A DNA stretch of 64,000 nucleotides. It comes from Cupriavidus necator. GTDB taxonomy: Bacteria; Pseudomonadota; Gammaproteobacteria; Burkholderiales; Burkholderiaceae. Made by a program: the position numbers and the translations under genes. Positions 55,299-64,000 of this stretch are shown here, piece by piece; position 1 is the stretch's first letter, and every line of letters starts with the position of its first letter. The notes beneath the pieces are model-generated. The model saw only the letters and a program-made list of their open reading frames with translations, had not been told where the DNA came from and ran no database searches. The stretch spans positions 62,001 through 126,000 of the forward strand of contig CP074390.1 of the NCBI GenBank assembly GCA_022041995.1, read 5' to 3'.

Positions 55299-56138
55299 AT
55301 GAACAATCACCTTGCGCGTTTGCTGACACCGATGGCGATCGGCCTCGGCCTGCTTGCCTCCACCCTGCCCGCCCTGGCGGCACCGAAAGAAGTCCCGCTG
55401 GATGCCGCGGCGCTGTTCCGCCAGGCCGATACCACCGGCACCATGGTGATCTACGACCTGCGGCGCGACCGCATGCTGACCTACAACAAGCCGCGGGCGG
55501 CCACGCAGTACTCGCCGGCGTCGACCTTCAAGATCCTGAACTCGATGATCGGCCTGGAGAGCGGCGCCGTGGCTGACGTCGATCATGACAAGCTGCCGTG
55601 GGACGGCAAGGTCTGGCTGGTCGGCGGCAAGGCCATCCTGCCCGACGCCTGCAACGCTGACGTGCCGCTGCGCGTCGCCTTCCCCAATTCCTGCGTGCCG
55701 GCCTACCAGGCGCTGGCGCGGCGGGTTGGCAGCGCGGCCTACCAGCGCTACCTGACTGCGTCGCATTATGGCAATGCCAACAGTTCCGGCCGGGTCGACC
55801 GCTTCTGGCTGAACGGCACGCTGCAGATCTCCGCCTACCAGCAGATCGACTTCCTGAAGGGCGTGGTGCAACGCACGCTGCCGTTCTCGCCAACCACCTT
55901 CAACGCCGTGGACGACATCACGGTGATGGAGCGCACCGCCGCCTACACCCTGCACGCCAAGACCGGCTGGGCCGATTCGGCCAGGCCGGCAGTGGGCTGG
56001 CTGGTGGGCTGGGTCGAGCGTGGCGACGACGACTACCTGTTTGCGCTCAATCTCGACATGCTGCGGCCCGAGCACGCCAAGGCGCGCATGGAGATTGCGC
56101 GCGCGGCGCTGCGCCAGGCGGGGGCATTGCCGGACTGA
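55299..56138 (+). CDS. Class D (OXA-type) beta-lactamase
   Basis: A 279-residue exported serine beta-lactamase with a signal peptide (1-28, ending ALAAP). The nucleophile motif is STFK at 75-78, within YSPASTFKILNS; the second motif is YGN in SHYGNANSSG; the third is KTGW, with Lys-Thr-Gly. Intrinsic OXA genes of this form (OXA-22/OXA-60-like) are known in Ralstonia and Cupriavidus. The ATG at 55299 has no strong ribosome binding site; a TTG 30 bases earlier is in frame. All three motifs are intact, so an active enzyme is expected. Confidence 0.93.
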   Translation: MNNHLARLLTPMAIGLGLLASTLPALAAPKEVPLDAAALFRQADTTGTMVIYDLRRDRMLTYNKPRAATQYSPASTFKILNSMIGLESGAVADVDHDKLPWDGKVWLVGGKAILPDACNADVPLRVAFPNSCVPAYQALARRVGSAAYQRYLTASHYGNANSSGRVDRFWLNGTLQISAYQQIDFLKGVVQRTLPFSPTTFNAVDDITVMERTAAYTLHAKTGWADSARPAVGWLVGWVERGDDDYLFALNLDMLRPEHAKARMEIARAALRQAGALPD

Positions 56139-56385
56139 CGCTTCCAAAGGCGGCCGCCGCACGCGCGGCCGCTCTGCAGTCACCGCCCTCAGACTCTCCA
56201 TCTACGCAATTTCCCCTCCATATTTCAGATCCGTCTGATTTACCTGCCGACCCCGGATCGATAGTTTTAGGCCGGTCGGCATGTCCCACCGCGTCGCCCG
56301 ACGCAACCAATCCGTAGTGGGATCTGCCGGCGCCTGCATGCAACGGGACAGCAAGACCTTTCCCACCATCCGGAGGTGAAATCCA

Positions 56386-57309
56386 ATGAGAAAAATAGCA
56401 ATGCCGGCAGCCCTGCTGTCGGCAATCGCGCTGCTGGCCGCCTGTGGCGGCGGCGGGGACGATGCGACGAGCACACCGGCGGCACAAACGCCACCGTCTG
56501 AAAATAGTCCCGCACCGGCACCGGCACCGGCGCCTGGCCCAAAGCCTGAGCCCTCGCCCGCTCCGGCACCGCAACCTGCACCCGTTGGCGAACTGCTGCC
56601 GAGCCTGAGCACACCGCAACCGGGCTCGACGGCAGCGGTCGGCGATGGCAGCGAAGGTCTCTGGGTCGGCGCCATGAACGCCACGCTGGTCGACAACAGC
56701 GGCAAGTTCGTGCACGCGAGACTGACGGGCGTGCTGGGAGGCGCGTTCCAGTTCTCTGGTTCGACCTGGACGCTGGGCCCCGGCACGCTTTACGAGACCG
56801 GCTTTGTCAACCCGGCCACCGGGGCCGGCACCATTACCCCGAGCCAGCGCTTTGACGGCAATTTCGTCACCACGCCAAACAACGTTACCAATGCGCTATC
56901 CGGTACCTATGATCCGTCCAACGCGCTGGCCGTGGACCAGGCTGCCATCGCCGGCAACTGGACGCAAGGCGGCTTTGCCATGCAGATCGACGACGCGGGC
57001 AATGTCACCGGCACCTATACCAGCGGCACCCGCATCTGCGACCTGCAGGGCACGGCAACACTTGCCACCCCGGGATCGGCGACGAACCTGTATGCGGTCA
57101 GGATATTTGCCGAAAACTCCACGCAGCCGGGCAGCACCGGTTGCGCGCTGTCGACCGGCGTGCCGCACAACGGCTTTGCCGCGATCCGCCTGATGCCGGC
57201 CGACGGCAGCATCATCGTGAGCAACAGCACGCGCTATGCACGCACGCTGGTGATGGCCGGCAGCACCGGGACCGGCGGGTATTTCACCATGCAGATGTCA
57301 AAACAATAA
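56386..57309 (+). CDS. Lipoprotein of unknown function with Pro/Ala-rich linker
   Basis: A 307-residue lipoprotein: signal MRKIAMPAALLSAIALLAAC with lipobox LLAAC, then Gly and Asp (GGGGDD), then a flexible Pro/Ala/Glu linker (35-70) and a beta-rich Thr/Ser/Asn-containing domain (75-307) with recurring G-T-Y and N-G segments such as FAMQIDDAGNVTGTYTSGT. GGAGGTG precedes the ATG. Two Cys in the mature domain could pair. I do not recognise the family. A surface or periplasmic location is likely. Confidence 0.8.
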   Translation: MRKIAMPAALLSAIALLAACGGGGDDATSTPAAQTPPSENSPAPAPAPAPGPKPEPSPAPAPQPAPVGELLPSLSTPQPGSTAAVGDGSEGLWVGAMNATLVDNSGKFVHARLTGVLGGAFQFSGSTWTLGPGTLYETGFVNPATGAGTITPSQRFDGNFVTTPNNVTNALSGTYDPSNALAVDQAAIAGNWTQGGFAMQIDDAGNVTGTYTSGTRICDLQGTATLATPGSATNLYAVRIFAENSTQPGSTGCALSTGVPHNGFAAIRLMPADGSIIVSNSTRYARTLVMAGSTGTGGYFTMQMSKQ

Positions 57310-57331
57310 GCCCACTCTCGGGCAATCCCCT

Positions 57332-57356
57332 GGCGGTCCCCTGCTGGGGGACCGCC
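57332..57356 (+). terminator. Hairpin terminator after the lipoprotein gene
   Basis: Arms GGCGGTCCCC (57332-57341) and GGGGACCGCC (57347-57356) form a 10-bp perfect stem with a 5-base loop, 22 bases after the stop. The tail is T-poor (GCTTCCGCTTCC), so it may act weakly. Confidence 0.65.
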
Positions 57357-57462
57357 GCTTCCGCTTCCTAGTCACTGAAGTGGAATTAAAATCACTTATC
57401 ACGCGGACGGCGCATCCGCCCTCCGGGTTTCCCCGTGGTTGAGTTCTGCGCTCCCATATCAT

Positions 57463-57481
57463 TTAATTCAACGTGAATTAA
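57463..57481. promoter_or_regulatory. Candidate operator of the ROK regulator
   Basis: TTAATTCA-ACG-TGAATTAA is a perfect 8-3-8 inverted repeat, 21 bases before the start of the ROK regulator. AT-rich dyads of this size are typical of NagC/Mlc-like operators, which suggests autoregulation of the sugar operon. Confidence 0.6.
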
Positions 57482-57502
57482 TTAATAGCGGACGGAGACA
57501 AG

Positions 57503-58771
57503 ATGACCGCATCCAAAGCGGGCCGTGGCGTAAATTCCGCCAGCCTGCGCCTCTACAACGAACGCGCGCTACTGCTGGCGCTGCGCCGTGCCGGCGAGGC
57601 CTCCAAGGCTGACCTGGCGCGGATGGCGCAACTGACCAATACCGCGGTGGGCAGCATCGTGCAGACCCTGTCCGAGGAAGGCCTGGTCGAGCAGTCCGGA
57701 CGCCGCACAGAAGGCCAGCGCGGCCAGCCCGCCAGCCTGATCCGGCTGCAGCCCAAGGGCGCCTTCGGCATTGGCGTACGGCTGGACCGCGGCAGCATCG
57801 AGGTGGTGATGGTGGACTTTGCCGGCCATATCCTGGCCAGCCGCGCCCACCAGCTGGTCCTGCCCCACCCCGACCAGGCGCTGGACATGGTGCGGCACGA
57901 CATTGCCGAGCTGCGCGCCCTCCTCACCCCCGCCGAACAGAAGCGCCTGCTGGGCATCGGCGTGGCGCAGCCCTATAACCTGGGTGCCTGGCTGCGCGAA
58001 CTGGACGTACAGGGCGAAGCCTTCCAGGCAAGCTTCCGCGCCTGGGACCAGGCCGACTTCCCGGCGATGCTCAACGCCGCCACCGGCTTGCCGGTCTTCG
58101 GCGAGAACGACGGCACCGCCGCCGCGGTGGCTGAGCTGTTCTACGGGCGCCACCATGCCCAGCATTTTCTCTATGTCTTCCTTGGCCCCGCCATCGGCGG
58201 CGGCGTGGTGCTCAATGGCGACTGCGTGCGCGGTGTCTCCGGCAATGCCGGCGATATCGCGATGATGCCGGTGCCGCCCAGCGCGCTGTCTTCCGCGCCG
58301 GGTGCCGCGGGCACCGGCAAGCGGCGCGACATCCTGATTTCGCGTGCGTCGCTCAACGCGTTGACCCGCCACCTGCGCCACCACGGCGTGGTGGTCAACG
58401 GCCATGCCGACCTGCAGCGCCAGGTCGAGCTGGGCCACCCCGCGGTCGAGGAATGGATTGCCGACTGCGTCGATGCGCTGGCGCCTGCGCTGCAGTCCGC
58501 GCTTGCCGTGCTCGACGTGCCGCTGGTGATCTTCGATGCCGATATCGACGGCGGCCTGGTCGCCACGCTGATCGCGCGCCTGCAGCAGGCGCTGGAGGAA
58601 AGCGCCCCCGAAGCCCGCGCGCCCGCCACCGTGGTGCGCGGCTGCTTTGGCGCCAACGCCGGCGCGGTGGGTGCCGCCTCGCTGCCGATGTTCATGAACT
58701 TCTCGCCACGCGCCGAACTGCTACGGGGTGCGTCTGCCATCGTTCCGGAGGCCAGCCATGCCATTGTCTGA
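57503..58771 (+). CDS. frcR: ROK-family transcriptional regulator of the sugar ABC operon
   Basis: A 422-residue regulator. An N-terminal winged helix (ALLLALRRAGEASKADLARM, then TNTAVGSIVQTLSEEGLVEQ) is followed by an ROK kinase-like fold with ENDGTAAAVAELFYG and GPAIGGGVVLNGDCVRGVSG. The usual ROK zinc motif CGxxGC is not seen. GGAGACA precedes the ATG. The following ATP-binding gene overlaps it by 14 bases. From memory, the same order (frcR-frcACB-zwf) occurs in C. necator H16. It should respond to fructose or its phosphate. Confidence 0.87.
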   Translation: MTASKAGRGVNSASLRLYNERALLLALRRAGEASKADLARMAQLTNTAVGSIVQTLSEEGLVEQSGRRTEGQRGQPASLIRLQPKGAFGIGVRLDRGSIEVVMVDFAGHILASRAHQLVLPHPDQALDMVRHDIAELRALLTPAEQKRLLGIGVAQPYNLGAWLRELDVQGEAFQASFRAWDQADFPAMLNAATGLPVFGENDGTAAAVAELFYGRHHAQHFLYVFLGPAIGGGVVLNGDCVRGVSGNAGDIAMMPVPPSALSSAPGAAGTGKRRDILISRASLNALTRHLRHHGVVVNGHADLQRQVELGHPAVEEWIADCVDALAPALQSALAVLDVPLVIFDADIDGGLVATLIARLQQALEESAPEARAPATVVRGCFGANAGAVGAASLPMFMNFSPRAELLRGASAIVPEASHAIV

Positions 58772-60353
58772 AGCACCGCGTCCCTCGCCCATGCCGGCGC
58801 ACCTGCATGGCGGCCATGCGGGCCCCGCCCCGCTGCTCGAACTGTGCAATATCTCCAAGACCTTCCCCGGCGTGAAGGCGCTCAGCAACATGGAGCTGAC
58901 CGTCTACGCCGGCGAAGTCCATGCCCTGATGGGCGAAAATGGCGCGGGCAAATCCACGCTGATGAAGATCCTGTCCGGCGCCTATATCGCCGACCCCGGC
59001 GGCGAGTGCCGCATCGCGGGCGAGCCGGTGGCCATCGACGGGCCGGCCACGGCGCGCGCCCACGGCGTGGCCGTGATCTACCAGGAGCTGAGCCTGGCGC
59101 CCAACCTGAGCGTGGCCGAGAACATCTACCTGGGCCGCCACCTGCACCACCGCGGCATGGTCGACCGCGCCGCCATGGCGCGCGCCTGCGAGGCCACGCT
59201 GGCGCGGCTGGGCGCGGACTTCACGCCGCAGACGCCGGTGCATTCGCTGTCGATCGCGCAGCGCCAGCTGGTGGAGATCGCCCGCGCAGTGCATTTCAAG
59301 GCCCGCATCCTGGTGATGGACGAGCCCACCACGCCGCTGTCCACCCGCGAGACCGACCGCCTGTTCGCGCTGATCCGCCAGCTGCGCGCCGAAGGCATGG
59401 CCATCATCTACATCAGCCACCGCATGGCGGAGATCGATGAGCTGGCCGACCGCGTCACCGTGCTGCGCGACGGCTGCTTTGTCGGCATGCTCACGCGTGC
59501 GGCGCTGACACAGGCGGCGCTGGTCAAGATGATGGTCGGGCGCGACCTGTCCGGCTTCTACACCAAGACCCATGGCGAGACCGCGCCGGGCGAGATCATG
59601 CTGTCGGTGCGCAATATGTCCGACGGCCGGCGCGTGCGCGGCTGCAGCTTCGACCTGCGCGCCGGCGAGGTGCTGGGGCTGGCCGGGCTGGTGGGCGCCG
59701 GGCGCACCGAGCTGGCGCGGCTGGTCTTCGGCGCCGACGCCCGCACCGATGGCGCCGTGTTCGTGGCCGGCACGCCGCTGGCCGTCACCGGCCCGCGCCA
59801 GGCGATCGATGCCGGCATTGCCTACCTGACCGAAGACCGCAAGCTGCAGGGCCTGTTCCTGGACCAGAGCGTGCACGAGAACATCAACCTGATCGTGGCC
59901 GCGCGCGATGCGCTGCGCGGCGGGCGCCTGAACCGCGCCAGCGCGCGCCAGCGCACGGCCGCGGCGATCTGCTCGCTCGGCATCCGCGTGGCACACCCGC
60001 AGGTCAACGTGGGATCTCTGTCCGGCGGCAACCAGCAGAAGGTGATGCTGTCGCGGCTGCTGGAAACCCGGCCGCGCGTGCTGATCCTGGACGAGCCCAC
60101 GCGCGGCGTGGATATCGGCGCCAAGGCCGAGATCTACCGGCTCATCAACGAGCTGGCGCGCTCCGGCGTGGCGGTGCTGATGATTTCCAGCGAACTGCCC
60201 GAGGTGGTCGGCCTGTGCGACCGCGTGCTGGTGATGCGCGAAGGCGAGCTGGCCGGCGAAGTGCCGGGCTGCGCCGATGCCGCCGCCATGCAGGAACAGA
60301 TCATTGCGCTGGCGACCGGCGCCGGCGAGCAACCGCCCCCGGTCCTGCATTGA
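58758..60353 (+). CDS. frcA: Sugar ABC transporter, double ATP-binding protein
   Basis: A 531-residue protein with two ATPase halves, as in ribose/fructose-type importers. Half 1 has Walker A GENGAGKST and Walker B LVMDEPTTPLS; its signature region reads HSLSIAQRQLVEIARAV. Half 2 has a degenerate Walker A (LVGAGRTE), signature LSGGNQQKVMLSRLL and Walker B LILDEPTRGVDIG. The ATG at 58758, with GGAGG upstream, overlaps the regulator; a second ATG at 58791 is possible. The substrate is fructose by comparison with C. necator, inferred from context. Confidence 0.92.
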   Translation: MPLSEAPRPSPMPAHLHGGHAGPAPLLELCNISKTFPGVKALSNMELTVYAGEVHALMGENGAGKSTLMKILSGAYIADPGGECRIAGEPVAIDGPATARAHGVAVIYQELSLAPNLSVAENIYLGRHLHHRGMVDRAAMARACEATLARLGADFTPQTPVHSLSIAQRQLVEIARAVHFKARILVMDEPTTPLSTRETDRLFALIRQLRAEGMAIIYISHRMAEIDELADRVTVLRDGCFVGMLTRAALTQAALVKMMVGRDLSGFYTKTHGETAPGEIMLSVRNMSDGRRVRGCSFDLRAGEVLGLAGLVGAGRTELARLVFGADARTDGAVFVAGTPLAVTGPRQAIDAGIAYLTEDRKLQGLFLDQSVHENINLIVAARDALRGGRLNRASARQRTAAAICSLGIRVAHPQVNVGSLSGGNQQKVMLSRLLETRPRVLILDEPTRGVDIGAKAEIYRLINELARSGVAVLMISSELPEVVGLCDRVLVMREGELAGEVPGCADAAAMQEQIIALATGAGEQPPPVLH

Positions 60354-60432
60354 ACCGCTGAATTCCCGTACAGGCCGGCAAAGAACGGCCGCGCCGGCGC
60401 GGCATCCCGCCTCGCAGCATCAGGAGACACTT

Positions 60433-61464
60433 ATGCGCAATCCCCTCTCATCCACGGCCCAAGCGGCCCATGGCGCCACCGCCCAGGCCGCCGCCCCGCT
60501 GGCGCGCGCCACCGGACGCGCCACCACGCAGGAACGGCTGCGCGCACTCGGCATGCTGCCGGTGCTGGTGCTGCTCTGCCTGGGCTTCACGCTGCTGACC
60601 GAGAACTTCGCCAGCCTGCAGAACCTGTCGATCATCGCCCAGCAGGCGTCGATCAACCTGGTGCTGGCCGCCGGCATGACCTTCGTGATCCTGACCGGCG
60701 GCATCGACCTGTCGGTGGGGTCGATCCTGTCGGTGTCGGCGGTGGTGGCGATGCTGGTCTCGCTGATGCCGCAACTGGCGGCGCTGAGCGTGCCGGCAGC
60801 GCTGCTGTGCGGGCTGCTGTTCGGACTGGCCAACGGTGCGCTGATCGCCTTCATGAAGCTGCCGCCGTTCATCGTGACGCTGGGCAGCCTGACCGCGGTG
60901 CGCGGGCTGGCGCGGCTGGTCGGCAACGACAGCACGGTCTACAACCCGGATATCTCGTTCGCCTTTGTCGGCAACGGCGACCTGCTGGGTATCCCCTGGC
61001 TGGTGGTGATTGCCTTTGCGGTGGTCGCGGTGTCGTGGCTGGTGCTGCGCCGCACGGTGCTGGGGCTGCAGATCTACGCGGTCGGCGGCAATGCCGAGGC
61101 GGCGCGCCTGTCGGGCATCAAGGTGTGGGTGGTGCTGCTGTTCGTCTATGCGGTGTCGGGCCTGCTGTCGGGGCTGGGCGGCGTGATGTCGGCGTCGCGG
61201 CTGTATGCGGCCAACGGGCTGCAGCTGGGACAGTCCTATGAGCTGGATGCGATCGCCGCGGTGATCCTGGGCGGCACCAGCTTTGTCGGCGGGGTCGGAT
61301 CGATTGCCGGCACGCTGGTGGGCGCGCTGATCATTGCGGTGCTGTCCAACGGGCTGATCCTGCTGGGCGTCTCGGATATCTGGCAATACATCATCAAGGG
61401 CCTGGTGATCATCGGCGCGGTCGCGCTCGACCGCTATCGCCAGAAGGGCTCTGCCCGTACCTGA
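60433..61464 (+). CDS. frcC: Sugar ABC transporter, permease
   Basis: A 343-residue membrane permease of the RbsC/AraH family with about eight to ten helices. Landmarks are NLSIIAQQASINLVLAAGMT, FVILTGGIDLSVGSILSVSA and the EAA-like loop AVGGNAEAARLSGIKVWVVL. AGGAGA precedes the ATG. The N-terminal 35 residues are Ala-rich and cytosolic. It lies 79 bases after the ATPase gene. Confidence 0.92.
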   Translation: MRNPLSSTAQAAHGATAQAAAPLARATGRATTQERLRALGMLPVLVLLCLGFTLLTENFASLQNLSIIAQQASINLVLAAGMTFVILTGGIDLSVGSILSVSAVVAMLVSLMPQLAALSVPAALLCGLLFGLANGALIAFMKLPPFIVTLGSLTAVRGLARLVGNDSTVYNPDISFAFVGNGDLLGIPWLVVIAFAVVAVSWLVLRRTVLGLQIYAVGGNAEAARLSGIKVWVVLLFVYAVSGLLSGLGGVMSASRLYAANGLQLGQSYELDAIAAVILGGTSFVGGVGSIAGTLVGALIIAVLSNGLILLGVSDIWQYIIKGLVIIGAVALDRYRQKGSART

Positions 61465-61489
61465 AATGCGGCCGCACAGGAGACAGACC

Positions 61490-62476
61490 GTGATCCAACC
61501 CATCCTCAAGGCCCTGGCCGCGGGCGTGCTGGCAGCGCTGTGCGCGTTGCCCGCCCTGGCACAGACGCCCGCGCCGGCCGCGCCGGCTTCAGGCGCCCAG
61601 ACTGCGCAACGACCGCTGAAGAAAGTCGGCGTGACGCTGGGCTCGCTGGGCAACCCGTACTTCGTCGCACTGGCCCGCGGCGCCGAGGCCGCCGCCCTGC
61701 AGGTCAACCCCAAGGTAAAGGTGACCGTGCTGTCGGCGGACTACGACCTGAACAAGCAGTTCATGCACATCGACAGCTTTATCGTCGCCGGCGTCGACCT
61801 GATCCTGATCAACGCCGCCGACGCCCGCGCCATCGAGCCGGCGGTACGCAAGGCGCGCAAGGCCGGCATCGTGGTGGTGGCGGTCGATGTGGCCGCCGCC
61901 GGCGCCGATGCCACCGTGCAGACCGACAACACCCAGGCCGGCGAACTCGCCTGCGGCTTTATCGCCGACCGGCTCAAGGGCCGCGGCAACGTCATCATCC
62001 AGAACGGCCCGCCGGTGTCGGCAGTGCTGGACCGGGTCAAGGGCTGCAAGACCGTGCTGGCGCGCCACCCCGATATTCGCATCCTGTCCGACGACCAGGA
62101 TGCCAAGGGCTCCCGCGAAGGCGGGCTGAACGTGATGCAGCTGTACCTGACGCGTTTTCCCAAGGTGGATGCGGTCTTCACCATCAACGACCCGCAGGCC
62201 GTGGGCGCGGACCTGGCCGCGCGCCAGCTCAACCGCCGCGGCATCGTGATTGCCTCGGTCGACGGCGCGCCTGACATCGAGGCGGCGCTCAAGGCCGACA
62301 CGCTGGTGCAGGCCTCGGCCAGCCAGGACCCGTGGGCCATTGCCCGCACTGCGGTGCAGCTGGGCGTGGGCATGATGAATGGCCAGCGCCCGCCCAACCC
62401 GACCGTGCTGCTGCCGTCCACGCTGGTGACGCGCGCCAATGTCGGCCAGTACAAGGGCTGGGCCGCGCCGCGGTAA
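61490..62476 (+). CDS. frcB: Sugar ABC transporter, periplasmic binding protein
   Basis: A 328-residue binding protein with a signal peptide (MIQPILKALAAGVLAALCAL, ending ALA) and a type I periplasmic fold: VGVTLGSLGNPYFVALARGA, VDLILINAADARAIEPAVRK and DAVFTINDPQAVGADLAARQ. A GTG start at 61490 is chosen because AGGAGA lies upstream; an ATG at 61466 lacks a ribosome site and would put charged residues in the signal. It is the last transporter gene before zwf. Confidence 0.92.
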   Translation: MIQPILKALAAGVLAALCALPALAQTPAPAAPASGAQTAQRPLKKVGVTLGSLGNPYFVALARGAEAAALQVNPKVKVTVLSADYDLNKQFMHIDSFIVAGVDLILINAADARAIEPAVRKARKAGIVVVAVDVAAAGADATVQTDNTQAGELACGFIADRLKGRGNVIIQNGPPVSAVLDRVKGCKTVLARHPDIRILSDDQDAKGSREGGLNVMQLYLTRFPKVDAVFTINDPQAVGADLAARQLNRRGIVIASVDGAPDIEAALKADTLVQASASQDPWAIARTAVQLGVGMMNGQRPPNPTVLLPSTLVTRANVGQYKGWAAPR

Positions 62477-62520
62477 GCGGCATGGCCGGCCCCTCCACCC
62501 TTTTCTCTGTTTTCTGAACC

Positions 62521-64000
62521 ATGATGGCTAGCCACCCTGCCGGCGCTCCGGTGCCTGAACCTGCCCCGGAGTTCGATTTCATACTGTTCGGCGCCACCGG
62601 CGACCTGGCGCGGCGCAAGCTGCTGCCGGCGCTGTTCGATGCCCACGCCGCCGGCTCGCTGCATCCGCGCGGGCGCATCCTGGCCCTGGGCAGCCAGCCG
62701 CTGTCGCATGACGCCTACCTGGCGATGCTCGACGATGAAGTGCTGCCAGCGCTGGCGGGCAACGCCGCGGCGGCGGCGTGGCAGGGTTTTCTCGAGCGGA
62801 TCCTGTACCTGCAGGTGGATGCCAACGCCGATTCCGGCTTCGATGCGCTGGCCGAGCTGGTCAATGCGCGCGCGGCGCCGGTGGTGGTGTTCTACCTGGC
62901 CACGGCCCCGCACCTGTTCGTCACCATCTGCGAGCAACTGGCGCGCGTGGGCCTGACCGGCCAGCGCAGCCGCATCGTGCTGGAAAAGCCGCTCGGGCAC
63001 GACCTGGCCTCGTCCGAGGCCATCAACGCCGAAGTGGCGCGGCACTTTGCCGAGGACCAGATCTACCGGATCGACCACTACCTGGGCAAGGAGTCGGTGC
63101 AGAACCTGATGGCGGTGCGCTTTGGCAACGTGCTGTTCGAGCCGTTGTGGCGGCGCGAATGGGTGCGGCAGGTGCAGATCACCATCGCCGAAGAGCTGGG
63201 CGTGGAGCGCCGCGGCAACTTCTACGACGGCATCGGCGCACTGCGCGACATGGTGCAGAACCACCTGCTGCAGCTGCTGTGCATGGTCGCGATGGAGCCG
63301 CCCACGAGCCTGTCGGAAGACGCCATCCGCGATGAGAAGCTCAAGATCCTGAAGGCGCTGCGGCCGATCCGGCCGGAAGACGTGGCCGAGAAGGTGGTGC
63401 GCGGACAGTACTCCCGTGGCGCCGCGGGCGGCGACCCGGTGCCCGGCTATGCCAGTGAGCCCGGCATCGCGACCGACAGCCGCACCGAGACCTTCGTCGC
63501 CATCCGCGCCGAGATCGCCAACTGGCGCTGGGCCGGGGTGCCGTTCTACCTGCGCACCGGCAAGCGCATGCAGTCGCGCGTGGCGGAGATCGTGATCCAT
63601 TTCCACGACGTCCCCTACCCGCTGTTTCCGCATCCGCTGGGGGTCATGTCCGGCAACCGGCTGGTGATCACGCTGCAGCCCGAGGAAAGCATCCGGCTGT
63701 ACTTCCTGACCAAGCAGCCGGGCGACACGCAGGCACTGATTCCCGCCTCCCTCGACCTGCAGCTGAACACTGCCGCTCCCCGTGTGCGGCGCGTGGGCGC
63801 GTACGAGCGCCTGTTGCTCGACGTGATCCGCGGCCGGCTGGGCCTGTTCGTGCGGCGCGATGAGCAAGTGCAGGCGTGGCGCTGGGTCGCGCCCATCCTG
63901 AAGACATGGGAGAACTCCCCCGCGCCGCCCAAGCCTTACACCGCCGGCACCTGGGGCCCGGCGGCCTCGAGCGCCCTGCTGTCGCGAGACAGCATGGCCT
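62521..64000 (+). CDS. zwf: Glucose-6-phosphate 1-dehydrogenase, 3' end outside the window
   Basis: The 493 codons present cover almost the whole enzyme, which oxidises glucose 6-phosphate with NAD(P)+. The nucleotide site is FILFGATGDLARRKLLPALF, the active-site block is RIDHYLGKESVQNLMAVRFG, and EKPLGHDLASS and the substrate loop GVPFYLRTGKRM are present. The frame is open to the right edge, and only a few codons should be missing. It lies 44 bases after frcB, probably in the same transcript, and feeds hexose into the Entner-Doudoroff pathway. Confidence 0.94.
   Translation, partial: MMASHPAGAPVPEPAPEFDFILFGATGDLARRKLLPALFDAHAAGSLHPRGRILALGSQPLSHDAYLAMLDDEVLPALAGNAAAAAWQGFLERILYLQVDANADSGFDALAELVNARAAPVVVFYLATAPHLFVTICEQLARVGLTGQRSRIVLEKPLGHDLASSEAINAEVARHFAEDQIYRIDHYLGKESVQNLMAVRFGNVLFEPLWRREWVRQVQITIAEELGVERRGNFYDGIGALRDMVQNHLLQLLCMVAMEPPTSLSEDAIRDEKLKILKALRPIRPEDVAEKVVRGQYSRGAAGGDPVPGYASEPGIATDSRTETFVAIRAEIANWRWAGVPFYLRTGKRMQSRVAEIVIHFHDVPYPLFPHPLGVMSGNRLVITLQPEESIRLYFLTKQPGDTQALIPASLDLQLNTAAPRVRRVGAYERLLLDVIRGRLGLFVRRDEQVQAWRWVAPILKTWENSPAPPKPYTAGTWGPAASSALLSRDSMA

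Overview
The window is about 65 % GC and is almost certainly a secondary replicon of a Cupriavidus-type betaproteobacterium. From memory, the membrane formate dehydrogenase set (fdoGHI-fdhE) and a fructose ABC operon leading into zwf (frcRACB-zwf) both lie on chromosome 2 of C. necator H16. The chrB/chrA remnant, OFA-type transporters and OXA-type beta-lactamase also fit that group. No rRNA, tRNA or CRISPR array was seen.

Layout. 1-4.5 kb: IS1182-type transposase (entering from the left edge), frameshifted SAM methyltransferase, DHA2 drug exporter, small membrane protein. 5.2-10.8 kb: formate dehydrogenase-O type operon fdoG-fdoH-fdoI-fdhE. 10.8-13.5 kb: NnrU-like protein, VOC protein, Ca2+/H+ exchanger, lipoprotein. 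13.7-19 kb: a minus-strand trio (fumarate-reductase-like flavoprotein, iron-sulfur protein, NuoF-like protein) divergent from a dicarboxylate (DASS) carrier. 19-25.2 kb: hydrolase; a sigma-54 two-component pair divergent from an OFA-family transporter, with a good -24/-12 promoter between them and a 40-residue partner protein. 25.5-31.2 kb: tightly packed cytochrome bd oxidase plus FUSC/DUF1656/HlyD exporter. 31.4-38.8 kb: molybdenum cofactor and formate dehydrogenase accessory genes (moaA, moeA, fdhD), a YdeP-like molybdo-oxidoreductase and a MocR regulator. 39-40 kb: a wrecked chromate locus. 40.2-44.8 kb: zinc-ribbon/class III cyclase/ATPase giant coupled to a pyruvyl transferase-like gene. 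44.9-47.7 kb: second OFA transporter with an intact IS4-family element directly upstream. 47.7-50.3 kb: gene-poor, repeat-rich DNA with a candidate small RNA, then a Fic protein. 50.5-57.3 kb: CcdA/thioredoxin pair, NCS2 purine permease, unknown protein, class D beta-lactamase, lipoprotein. 57.5-64 kb: frcR-frcA-frcC-frcB-zwf, running off the right edge.

Functional theme: one-carbon and C2/C4 acid use and respiration. Formate is oxidised by FdoGHI; OFA carriers may bring in formate/oxalate-type acids; moaA/moeA/fdhD serve the molybdoenzymes; cytochrome bd gives a terminal oxidase; the flavoprotein trio looks like a soluble NADH-linked fumarate reductase next to a C4-dicarboxylate carrier. FrcACB imports sugar and Zwf starts the Entner-Doudoroff route.

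Quality warning. Eight otherwise well-conserved genes each carry one -1 frameshift. In every case adding one G or C to a short G/C run restores the family sequence and gives a length divisible by three. Systematic homopolymer under-calling is more likely than eight real mutations. These genes are typed as pseudogenes but are probably intact in the organism. The chrB/chrA/dienelactone hydrolase remnants are different: large parts are missing, so they are genuinely broken.
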